Shown piece after piece: positions 1 to 5,212 of a stretch of DNA of 5,749 nucleotides. This DNA is from Methanomassiliicoccales archaeon PtaU1.Bin030 (GTDB taxonomy: Archaea > Thermoplasmatota > Thermoplasmata > Methanomassiliicoccales > Methanomassiliicoccaceae), in NCBI GenBank assembly GCA_002067635.1, contig MVRB01000173.1, positions 1 through 5,749 on the forward strand. Reading direction: 5' to 3'. A program made the translations under genes and the position numbers. The stretch's first letter is position 1. Each line of letters begins with the position of its first letter. Below the pieces are notes generated by a model. The model did no database searches. It was not told the DNA's origin and saw only the letters and a program-made list of their open reading frames with translations.

Positions 1-528
1 CGCCGCCACCGGCTTGCCCACGATGTTGCTGCGGCCGACGACCACAACGTGCTTGCCCTCGGGGTCGTTCCCTGATCTCACCAGCATCTCCTGTATGCCT
101 TGAGGGGTCGCCGGTAGGAACTGGGGGTTGCCGATGAGCATCCGGCCCACGTTGACCGGGTGGAACCCGTCCGCGTCCTTGTCGGGATCGATGCGCATGA
201 GGACCTTGTTCTCGTCTATATGCCTCGGTAAAGGCAGCTGGACCAGGAAGCCGTGTATGGCCGGATCGGCGTTGAGCTCGTCCACGAGCCTCAGCAGCTC
301 CTCTTCCGAGGTGTTCTCCGGGAGTATGATCGATCGAGAGTATATGCCCAGCTCCTCGCAGCCCTTGGCCTTGTTGCGCACGTACTGCTGGGATGCAGGG
401 TCCTCTCCCACCAGGACCACCGCCAGCCCCGGGGTTACTCCCTTTCCCTTGAGCTCGGCGATCTTCTCCCTCAGCTCCTTCTTGATCTGCTCAGCGACCT
501 CTGGACCGTGGATGATTGTGGCGACCAT
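1..528 (-). CDS. folD: FolD, bifunctional methylene-THF dehydrogenase / methenyl-THF cyclohydrolase (3' end outside window)
   Basis: Cytosolic enzyme that interconverts 5,10-methylene-THF, methenyl-THF and 10-formyl-THF with NAD(P)+. The first 176 residues are visible, out of about 280-300 usual for the family, and the frame is open to the left edge. Reading from ATG at 528: the catalytic-domain motif YVRNKAKGC at 49-57 carries the family Tyr (Y49) and catalytic Lys four residues on (K53). VQLPLP at 96-101 carries the conserved Gln (Q97). DADGFHPVNVGR at 118-129 matches the DVDGFHP signature, with Ala for Val. LPATPQGI at 138-145 matches PCTPxGI, with Ala for Cys. The Rossmann motif VVVGRSNIVGKPVA begins at 162. 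No clear Shine-Dalgarno precedes the ATG, and the protein begins MVATIIHG with no extra N-terminus. It is divergent from fhs, whose product it uses. The substitutions are mild and all the catalytic residues I can place are kept, so I expect it to be active. Confidence 0.95.
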   Translation of the reverse strand, partial: MVATIIHGPEVAEQIKKELREKIAELKGKGVTPGLAVVLVGEDPASQQYVRNKAKGCEELGIYSRSIILPENTSEEELLRLVDELNADPAIHGFLVQLPLPRHIDENKVLMRIDPDKDADGFHPVNVGRMLIGNPQFLPATPQGIQEMLVRSGNDPEGKHVVVVGRSNIVGKPVAA

Positions 529-562
529 GTTAGGGACCGTCCCGGTGTAGCGGTGAATTCGG

Positions 563-568
563 ATTTAA
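563..568 (-). promoter_or_regulatory. Candidate TATA box for folD
   Basis: Read on the minus strand this is TTAAAT inside GGTTAAATCC. Its centre is about 38 bases before the folD ATG. An archaeal start about 25 bases downstream would fall near 541 and leave a leader of roughly 12-13 bases without a Shine-Dalgarno. An 11-base inverted repeat, GGGAC-C-GTCCC (533-543), would then lie on the predicted start site. This is based on motif and spacing only. Confidence 0.4.
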
Positions 569-764
569 CCCTGTTCTTGGCTCGGATCCTACTCCTGACA
601 TATGCGCCCTGTGATTGCGCTGATGGAACGTACAGTGACCATCGTCCCTATGTCGAACGACATCATAGAGAGATAAGGAAGCAGAGAAATCTGGAGCATT
701 ATCTGGGTGTCGAATGTGGAGATCGGTTAATCTCACTCACTTTGTTCAAGGATCATGATGCTCT

Positions 765-785
765 CTGCTGAGAGCCGCTCAGCGG
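765..785. promoter_or_regulatory. Hairpin-forming inverted repeat in the folD/fhs spacer
   Basis: CTGCTGAG (765-772) pairs with CTCAGCGG (778-785) across the five-base loop AGCCG. The stem is eight pairs, including one G-U. It is not followed by a T-run on the plus strand, so it does not look like a classic terminator. It could be part of a structured leader, a small RNA or a protein-binding site. The role is unknown. Confidence 0.3.
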
Positions 786-906
786 TGTATGCGTACGGCA
801 TGGACCTGGCCGAGGAATGTACTGTTCTCGAAGCTCAACATGCTGCTTATGAGGTATTCACTTTAGCTGCGCATAAAGGCCGCTACCACCTCTTAGCTCC
901 AAACTG

Positions 907-914
907 TTTTTTAA
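907..914 (+). promoter_or_regulatory. Candidate TATA box for fhs
   Basis: TTTTTTAA is the most AT-rich block near the gene and is preceded by an A-rich CCAAAC stretch that could serve as a weak BRE. Its centre is about 31 bases before the ATG, predicting a start near 935 and a leader of only some 6 bases. The purine-rich GGGGAG at 931-936 could act as a Shine-Dalgarno only if transcription starts further upstream. Confidence 0.4.
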
Positions 915-941
915 GGATGTTACCTTTCCAGGGGAGAGCAC

Positions 942-2624
942 ATGAAGGCCGACATCGAGATCGCTCAGGATGCCATTATGCAGCCAATAGGGGAGATCGC
1001 CGCGAAGGTGGGGCTGTCCCAGGAGGACCTGGAGCTGCACGGCCGATATATGGCCAAGGTGCCCCTGGAGGTCCTCCGCCGGCTGGAGAGCAGGGAAGAT
1101 GGCAAACTGGTCCTGGTGACGGCCATAACCCCTACCAAGGCGGGAGAGGGCAAGACCGTCACGTCGATAGGGCTGATGCAGGCCCTCGGAAAGATCGGCG
1201 TCAAGGTCATGGGCGCACTGCGCGAGCCTTCCATGGGGCCCGTCTTTGGGCTGAAGGGCGGGGCCACGGGAGGGGGTCGGGCCCAAGTGTATCCCATGTG
1301 GGAGATCGACCTTCACTTCACCGGGGACATCCATGCGGTGACCTCGGCCCACAACCTGCTGTCCGCCATGGTCGAGAACCACCTATCGAAGGGCAACGAG
1401 CTGAAGATCGACCCTACTAGGATAGTGTGGAAGAAGGCCATCGACATGAATTGTCGCGAGCTACGCGACATAGTGGTGGGCCTGGGAGGTAGGAGCGTAG
1501 GAGGCATCCCCCATGAGAGCGGTTTCATCATCACCGCCGCCTCGGAGATCAGCGCGATACTGGCCCTTACCACCTCAATCGAGGACCTGCGAAGGCGTCT
1601 GGAAAAGATCGTCGTGGCCTACGACATCATGGGCAATCCCGTGGTGGCAGGGCAGATGAAATGCGTAGGGGCCATGGTCATGCTGCTCAAGAACGCCATC
1701 AAGCCGAACCTGGTGCAGACCTTGGAGGGCCAGCCGGTCTTCGTTCATGGGTTCCCCTTCGCTAATGTCGCTCACGGCAACAACAGCCTACTGGCCACCA
1801 AGTACGCTCTCAAGATGGCCGATGTGGTGGTGACGGAGAGCGGCTTCGCATCGGACCTGGGGGCGGAGAAGTTCTTCGACATCGTATGCCGCGAAGGAGG
1901 CCTGCGACCGGACTGCGCGGTCATCGTCGCCTCGGTTCGAGCCCTGAAGATGCATGGCGGGGCCTGCCTGGCAGACGCCCTGACCTGCGAGGAGGCGGAC
2001 CTGGCGGCCTTGAGAAAGGGCTTCGCCAACCTGGACAAGCATATCCAGAACGTGCGCAGCTTTGGGGTACCGGTGGTGGTGGCCCTTAACCACTTTAAGG
2101 GCGACTACCCGGAGGAGATACAGGCCGTGAAAGAGCACTGCGCCCGGGCCAACATCCCCTGTGCCCTATCGGACGTGTACGCTCACGGCGGGGAAGGCGG
2201 TAGGGAGCTGGCGGAGATGGTCATGGAGGTCCTGAGGAACGAACCCAGCGACTTCCACTATCTTTACGACACGGGGCTCACCATCAAGGAGAAGATACGT
2301 AAAATAGCCACCGAGATGTACGGGGCCAGGGACGTCCGTTACATCGGTACGGCCGAGAGGGACATACGGGCCATCGAGCTGGCCGGCAACGACAACCTCC
2401 CGGTGTGCATGGCCAAGACCCAGTTCTCCATAACCGACGATCCCAAGCTCAAGGGCGCCCCGCGGAACTGGACGCTCAACGTCAAGGAGGTTCTGGTCTC
2501 CGCTGGAGCTGGTTTCATCATCCCTCTGTGCGGGGAGATAATGCTCATACCCGGCCTGCCGTCAGAGCCCTCGGCAGAGCGGATGGACTATACCAACGAG
2601 GGAAGGTTCATCGGTCTGAGCTGA
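942..2624 (+). CDS. fhs: Formate--tetrahydrofolate ligase (10-formyl-THF synthetase)
   Basis: Cytosolic enzyme: formate + THF + ATP gives 10-formyl-THF + ADP + Pi, through formyl phosphate. It has 560 residues, the normal full length. The P-loop-like signature TPTKAGEGKT lies at 63-72. REPSMGPVFGLKGGATGGG at 94-112 holds the family's conserved Arg and the glycine-rich nucleotide/formyl-phosphate site. Then come HFTGDIHAV (from 125) and AHNLL. Near the C-terminus are SAGAGFI and the MPGLP-like IPGLPSEPSAER, and the protein ends in the family-typical FIGLS. Within the signature usually written PMEDINLHFTGD, this protein reads PMWEIDLHFTGD (118-129). The ATG at 942 is preceded by GGGGAG at 931-936 and starts right before the expected first helix (IEIAQDA). 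It is divergent from folD, which takes its product onward. Its stop directly abuts the stop of the convergent DUF3786 gene. Confidence 0.97.
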   Translation: MKADIEIAQDAIMQPIGEIAAKVGLSQEDLELHGRYMAKVPLEVLRRLESREDGKLVLVTAITPTKAGEGKTVTSIGLMQALGKIGVKVMGALREPSMGPVFGLKGGATGGGRAQVYPMWEIDLHFTGDIHAVTSAHNLLSAMVENHLSKGNELKIDPTRIVWKKAIDMNCRELRDIVVGLGGRSVGGIPHESGFIITAASEISAILALTTSIEDLRRRLEKIVVAYDIMGNPVVAGQMKCVGAMVMLLKNAIKPNLVQTLEGQPVFVHGFPFANVAHGNNSLLATKYALKMADVVVTESGFASDLGAEKFFDIVCREGGLRPDCAVIVASVRALKMHGGACLADALTCEEADLAALRKGFANLDKHIQNVRSFGVPVVVALNHFKGDYPEEIQAVKEHCARANIPCALSDVYAHGGEGGRELAEMVMEVLRNEPSDFHYLYDTGLTIKEKIRKIATEMYGARDVRYIGTAERDIRAIELAGNDNLPVCMAKTQFSITDDPKLKGAPRNWTLNVKEVLVSAGAGFIIPLCGEIMLIPGLPSEPSAERMDYTNEGRFIGLS

Positions 2625-3287
2625 TCACAGGGTGTTGACGGACCGTATGTCCTTGAGCATCTGTGCCTTCACTTTCAGGAGCTGAGTGACCACGAACGAG
2701 CCCACCGCGGCCAGGTCCTCGGTGCTCAAATGCTGGGGGGCGGTGTCGTCGAAGAGCAGGTTGGCGCTCCCCCTCACCTTGTCCTCACCGCTCCACAGGA
2801 TGACCGTGACCGGCAGCTTGGGGAACACGGGGATGGAGACCGATGCGACCCCAAACTCCCTCTTCTTGGCCCCTAACAGCTTCACCGCGCCCAGGAGCAG
2901 CTTGGGGTTCTCGCGGAACATGCTCCCAATGACCTCCGTAACTCGGCTCCTGAACGATAGGTAGTAGCGGTTCCCATCCGGCAGCTGGCGGTAAGAGACG
3001 GTCCTTCCCGAGGGCTGGACGCTGCTGGCGTTGGTGAGGTAGTGGAGCACCAGGATGGCCCCCAGCTGCTTGACCTCCTTGCCCCCCAGGGTTATAGAGC
3101 GGCAGACCGGATCGATCACGCTCTCCCTACCGAATGTAGGTAGGTACAGCCGTCGGTCGCGGAGGTTCGCGCCAGACAGTTCAGCAACGGTCCTCAGGTC
3201 CTTGCCCTTGAGCTTCTCCCACGCCTCCCCCAAAGCTCCCTCGTAGGCCTCCTCCTTGATCCCCGGACACCACTCCTCATTGCTCAT
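2625..3287 (-). CDS. DUF3786 family protein, function unknown
   Basis: A soluble protein of 220 residues with no signal peptide or membrane segment. The C-terminal half matches what I know of DUF3786: SIPVFPKLPVTVILW (about 151-165), an acidic loop GEDKV, then SANLLFDDTAPQHLSTEDLAAVG (174-196), followed by a closing amphipathic helix. An earlier block, GRESVIDPVCRSITL (53-67) and then the helix around LGAILVLHYL, is also typical. There are only two cysteines (C7, C62), so no visible Fe-S motif. As I recall, members occur mostly in anaerobic bacteria and archaea; no biochemical role is established to my knowledge. The ATG overlaps the stop of the upstream deacetylase gene (ATGA). A Shine-Dalgarno TGGAGGG at 3300-3294, six bases away, fixes the start. 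The assignment is by motif memory; the function is open. Confidence 0.8.
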   Translation of the reverse strand: MSNEEWCPGIKEEAYEGALGEAWEKLKGKDLRTVAELSGANLRDRRLYLPTFGRESVIDPVCRSITLGGKEVKQLGAILVLHYLTNASSVQPSGRTVSYRQLPDGNRYYLSFRSRVTEVIGSMFRENPKLLLGAVKLLGAKKREFGVASVSIPVFPKLPVTVILWSGEDKVRGSANLLFDDTAPQHLSTEDLAAVGSFVVTQLLKVKAQMLKDIRSVNTL

Positions 3288-4102
3288 GGCACGCCCTCCA
3301 TCTGGACATACTTGTCCAGGGTCATGAACTCTACCCCCTGGTCCATGATGCCCTGGAGTATGTCACGCACCTTGCCGACCTCTACCTCTGCCCGCTCGGG
3401 CGCGCGTAGTCCGCTGAGCGATTCCATCACGTGCCAGCTGTGGTCCGCCAGAACGAACAGCCCGTCCTTGTGCTGTTCGGTGAGGCGGAGGTAGTCGTCC
3501 ACGTTCCTCCTGTCCTCGTGAAGAGGCCATAGATAGGATTGCATGCGCCGCCCTGTGGCATCCCTCCCCTGGGCCAGTGGGACCTCTATCAGCCCTGAGG
3601 ACAGCCGGTAAGGACGGAGACCAGAGGACATCTCTGCGAACAGGGTGGAATCGTACATGAGCCCCCGTCGCTGCAGGACCCCCTCCACCAGCTCGTTGAT
3701 GTGCTGGTATGGGGCCCGGAATCCTCGAGGACGGACGCCGGTCACATCCTCGATCGCCGCAAGAGAGCGACCGATGATGGCGTCCAGCCATTCCTCCGAG
3801 GGGATGATGCCCGTGCTCTCCCCGGTGAGGTCCTCGTGCGCGTAGCCGTGGGCCGCGACCTCGTGTCCTCTCAGAAGGTCCCGCAGGTCGATGTCCCTGG
3901 ACAGAATCTCCGCGGCCTCCCCCTCCATGAAGAGCGTGCCCTTGATCCCGAGCCCGTCGAGCATGTCCAAGATCATCTTCAGCCCCTGAATCGTGGAGGA
4001 GTAACGGGGCATCGGGCTTCCCCTGCACGCCGCCTCTACCGAGCCCTCCTGAGGCTCGTTCACATCCCGGTCCACGTCCAACGTGAAGGCCGCACAGCGC
4101 AT
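3284..4102 (-). CDS. Polysaccharide-deacetylase family (NodB-fold) metal-dependent hydrolase
   Basis: This 272-residue protein has the NodB homology motifs in order. Motif 1 is TLDVDRD (7-13), with Asp as catalytic base and metal ligand. Motif 2 is HEVAAHGYAHEDL (80-92), where H85 and H89 are the expected zinc ligands. Motif 3 is RGFRAPY (126-132). A late HSWH (221-224) supplies the usual C-terminal His motif. Such enzymes remove N- or O-acetyl groups from sugars or hydrolyse related C-N bonds. The DVD form of motif 1 and the absence of a signal peptide or membrane anchor suggest a cytoplasmic enzyme, perhaps acting on nucleotide-sugar or lipid-linked precursors; the substrate cannot be told. 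It is first in a two-gene operon with the DUF3786 gene. The ATG at 4102 lacks a Shine-Dalgarno but lies about 24 bases from a TATA box, suggesting a leaderless mRNA. Confidence 0.88.
   Translation of the reverse strand: MRCAAFTLDVDRDVNEPQEGSVEAACRGSPMPRYSSTIQGLKMILDMLDGLGIKGTLFMEGEAAEILSRDIDLRDLLRGHEVAAHGYAHEDLTGESTGIIPSEEWLDAIIGRSLAAIEDVTGVRPRGFRAPYQHINELVEGVLQRRGLMYDSTLFAEMSSGLRPYRLSSGLIEVPLAQGRDATGRRMQSYLWPLHEDRRNVDDYLRLTEQHKDGLFVLADHSWHVMESLSGLRAPERAEVEVGKVRDILQGIMDQGVEFMTLDKYVQMEGVP
3294..3300 (-). promoter_or_regulatory. Ribosome binding site of the DUF3786 gene, inside the deacetylase coding end
   Basis: The minus strand reads TGGAGGG, ending six bases before the ATG at 3287. It lies within the last codons of the upstream gene. 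Together with the four-base ATGA stop/start overlap, this suggests coupled translation of the two genes. Confidence 0.7.
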
Positions 4103-4123
4103 GCTCGGTCATCAATCCTGATG

Positions 4124-4129
4124 TATAAA
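4124..4129 (-). promoter_or_regulatory. TATA box of the deacetylase-DUF3786 operon, leaderless arrangement
   Basis: The minus strand reads TTTATA within GTTTATACAT, a good archaeal TATA match. Its centre is 24-25 bases from the A of the ATG at 4102, which is the usual distance from TATA to transcription start. With no Shine-Dalgarno in between, transcription probably starts at or within a base or two of the start codon. Confidence 0.6.
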
Positions 4130-4155
4130 CGCCTTGGGCCGTCAGGCCGCCAACA

Positions 4156-4163
4156 CTTAAATA
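4156..4163 (+). promoter_or_regulatory. TATA box of the HdrA-like operon
   Basis: CTTAAATA is a good archaeal TATA-like element. A start about 25 bases downstream falls near 4184, leaving a leader of about 20 bases that contains the ribosome binding site at 4192-4199. It faces away from the deacetylase promoter in the same 102-base spacer, and the two TATA-like elements are about 34 bases apart. Confidence 0.55.
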
Positions 4164-4191
4164 CGGTAAAACATTAGGAATGCCGGTCCCT

Positions 4192-4199
4192 GAAGGTGG
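4192..4199 (+). promoter_or_regulatory. Ribosome binding site that selects ATG 4205 over GTG 4196
   Basis: GAAGGTGG ends five bases before ATG 4205, a normal spacing. The in-frame GTG at 4196 lies inside this element and so cannot use it. The ATG also places the first beta strand (QVVIVGGG) directly at the N-terminus, as is usual for this Rossmann fold. Confidence 0.65.
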
Positions 4200-4204
4200 T
4201 TCGG

Positions 4205-5212
4205 ATGAGGCAGGTGGTTATCGTAGGAGGGGGGGCAGCCGGACTTGCGGCTTCTGTGGAGCTGTCCCGCAGGGGTTTGTTCTCGACCATCGTGGAGCAC
4301 TCCCCGACCCTTGGAGGGAGGTCCCTCGACCTGGCATGCAAGGGCTCCCCGGCCTGTGTGCGCTGCGACGCCTGCTACCCACACGACCTACGCCTAGAGG
4401 CCTCCAGGAGCGAGAGGGCCCATGTCATGCTGAGGGCGGAGGTAGAGGGGGTACACTGGACCTCAGATGGGGCCGAGATAATGGTCTCCACGCCTGATGG
4501 AAGGGCGATGCTGGAGGCGGGAGCTGTGATACTGGCCACCGGCTCCGAACCCTTCGATCCAGGCGCGGACCCCCGCCTCCACAGCCAGGAGTGCCCCGAC
4601 GTCCTCTCATCGCTGGAGGTGGAGCGAAGGCTGGCCGCGGCGAACCGCCTGACCGTACCTTCGACCGGCAGGCCCCCTTTGGATATGGCAATCGTCCAGT
4701 GCGTCGGCTCGCGCGACGTGAGGCGGGGAGCACCAATTTGCTCCAAGGCATGCTGCAAGTACGCCTACAAGCTGGGCCTGCGGCTCCGGCACCTGCATCC
4801 AGACCTCAGGTTGACCTTCTTCTTCATGGACTGGCGCCCGCTGGAGGATTCCAGGAAGGCCCTCGAGGCCTGGGCCGCCGCGGACAGCCAGGTCCGGCTG
4901 GTGCGTTCCCGGCCTGCGGAGATCATCCCAGGGGAGAGGCCCACGCTCCGCTACGCCACGCCGGGGGAGAGCATAGAGGAGAAGAGCTTTGACATCGTGA
5001 TGCTGTCCGTGGGCATGGTCCCATGCTCCTCCAACCCCCGCCTCGCAGAGCTTTTCGGGATCGGGGTGGACGCCCTCGGCCACCTGCGATCGGACCGGGA
5101 GAGGGTCCTTATCGCTGGCACCAGCGGCGGGCCCAAGGACATACGGGAGAGCGTGGAGGAGGGGACGGCCGCGGCGGGGATGGCCGCAAGACTTCTGGAG
5201 GCGAAGGATTGA
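4205..5212 (+). CDS. HdrA-like FAD/[4Fe-4S] oxidoreductase subunit, minimal form
   Basis: This 335-residue protein resembles the central flavoprotein core of heterodisulfide reductase subunit A and QmoA. In order: the FAD Rossmann motif VVIVGGGAAGLAASVEL (4-20); the HdrA signature EHSPTLGGR (31-39); and a cysteine-rich stretch with C45, C51, C54 and C57, where HdrA has its NDCSxC segment. Next come LATGSEPFDPG (110-120) and QCVGSRD...CSKACCKYA (165-187). There C166, C179, C183 and C184 keep the C-x12-C-x3-CC spacing of the HdrA cluster close to the flavin. Last are FFMDWRP, SRPAEI, the second FAD contact LSVGMVP (267-273) and AGTSGGPKDIRESV (304-317). It lacks the N-terminal domain and the inserted and C-terminal ferredoxin domains of the roughly 650-residue HdrA, so electrons must pass to another subunit. 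It is probably cytoplasmic, or on the cytoplasmic face of a membrane complex. It is first in an operon with a second HdrA-like gene. The reaction partner is unknown. Confidence 0.9.
   Translation: MRQVVIVGGGAAGLAASVELSRRGLFSTIVEHSPTLGGRSLDLACKGSPACVRCDACYPHDLRLEASRSERAHVMLRAEVEGVHWTSDGAEIMVSTPDGRAMLEAGAVILATGSEPFDPGADPRLHSQECPDVLSSLEVERRLAAANRLTVPSTGRPPLDMAIVQCVGSRDVRRGAPICSKACCKYAYKLGLRLRHLHPDLRLTFFFMDWRPLEDSRKALEAWAAADSQVRLVRSRPAEIIPGERPTLRYATPGESIEEKSFDIVMLSVGMVPCSSNPRLAELFGIGVDALGHLRSDRERVLIAGTSGGPKDIRESVEEGTAAAGMAARLLEAKD
5197..5201 (+). promoter_or_regulatory. Ribosome binding site for the TTG start of the second HdrA-like gene
   Basis: GGAGG ends seven bases before TTG 5209, inside the last codons of the preceding gene. 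It is the main reason to accept the unusual TTG start. The next plausible in-frame start, GTG 5230, would cut into the first beta strand. Confidence 0.65.

Larger units (their letters stand above)
529..941. other. Divergent folD/fhs intergenic region without a convincing gene
   Basis: This 413-base spacer is visibly less GC-rich than the flanking genes and holds no reading frame with coding character. It contains a TATA-like element at each end, an inverted repeat ATGTCG-AA-CGACAT at 650-663, and the heptamer TGTCGAA at 651-657 and again at 708-714. It also has a hairpin with an 8-pair stem (one G-U) at 765-785 and a CTTTA/TAAAG inverted repeat at 861-878. I see no tRNA or rRNA. It is long for such a compact window, so it may hold regulatory sites or an unannotated small RNA, but nothing in it proves either. 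Confidence 0.5.

Noticed and set aside
530..736. A 68-residue minus-strand frame ending two bases before the folD start
   Set aside because: The position suggests an upstream coupled gene, but the translation (rich in His, Arg and Asp) shows no domain or convincing ribosome site, and it spans the predicted folD promoter.
741..757. TTGTTCAAGGATC resembling a tRNA T-loop
   Set aside because: No flanking T-stem, anticodon arm or acceptor stem can be paired around it.
128..771. Two overlapping plus-strand open frames across folD and the spacer
   Set aside because: They are antisense to a clear FolD frame, have low-complexity Ser-rich or Arg/His-rich translations, and match no family.
907..912. 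T6 run as a terminator
   Set aside because: No gene on the plus strand ends upstream of it, and it lies at promoter distance from fhs, so a TATA role fits better.
755..1420. Plus-strand 221-residue frame starting in the spacer and running into fhs
   Set aside because: Most of it is an out-of-frame reading of fhs with a Gly/Arg/Pro-rich composition typical of GC-rich shadows.
3363..4115. A 250-residue minus-strand frame overlapping the deacetylase
   Set aside because: It is an Arg/Gly-rich shadow; the NodB motifs are all in the 3284-4102 frame.
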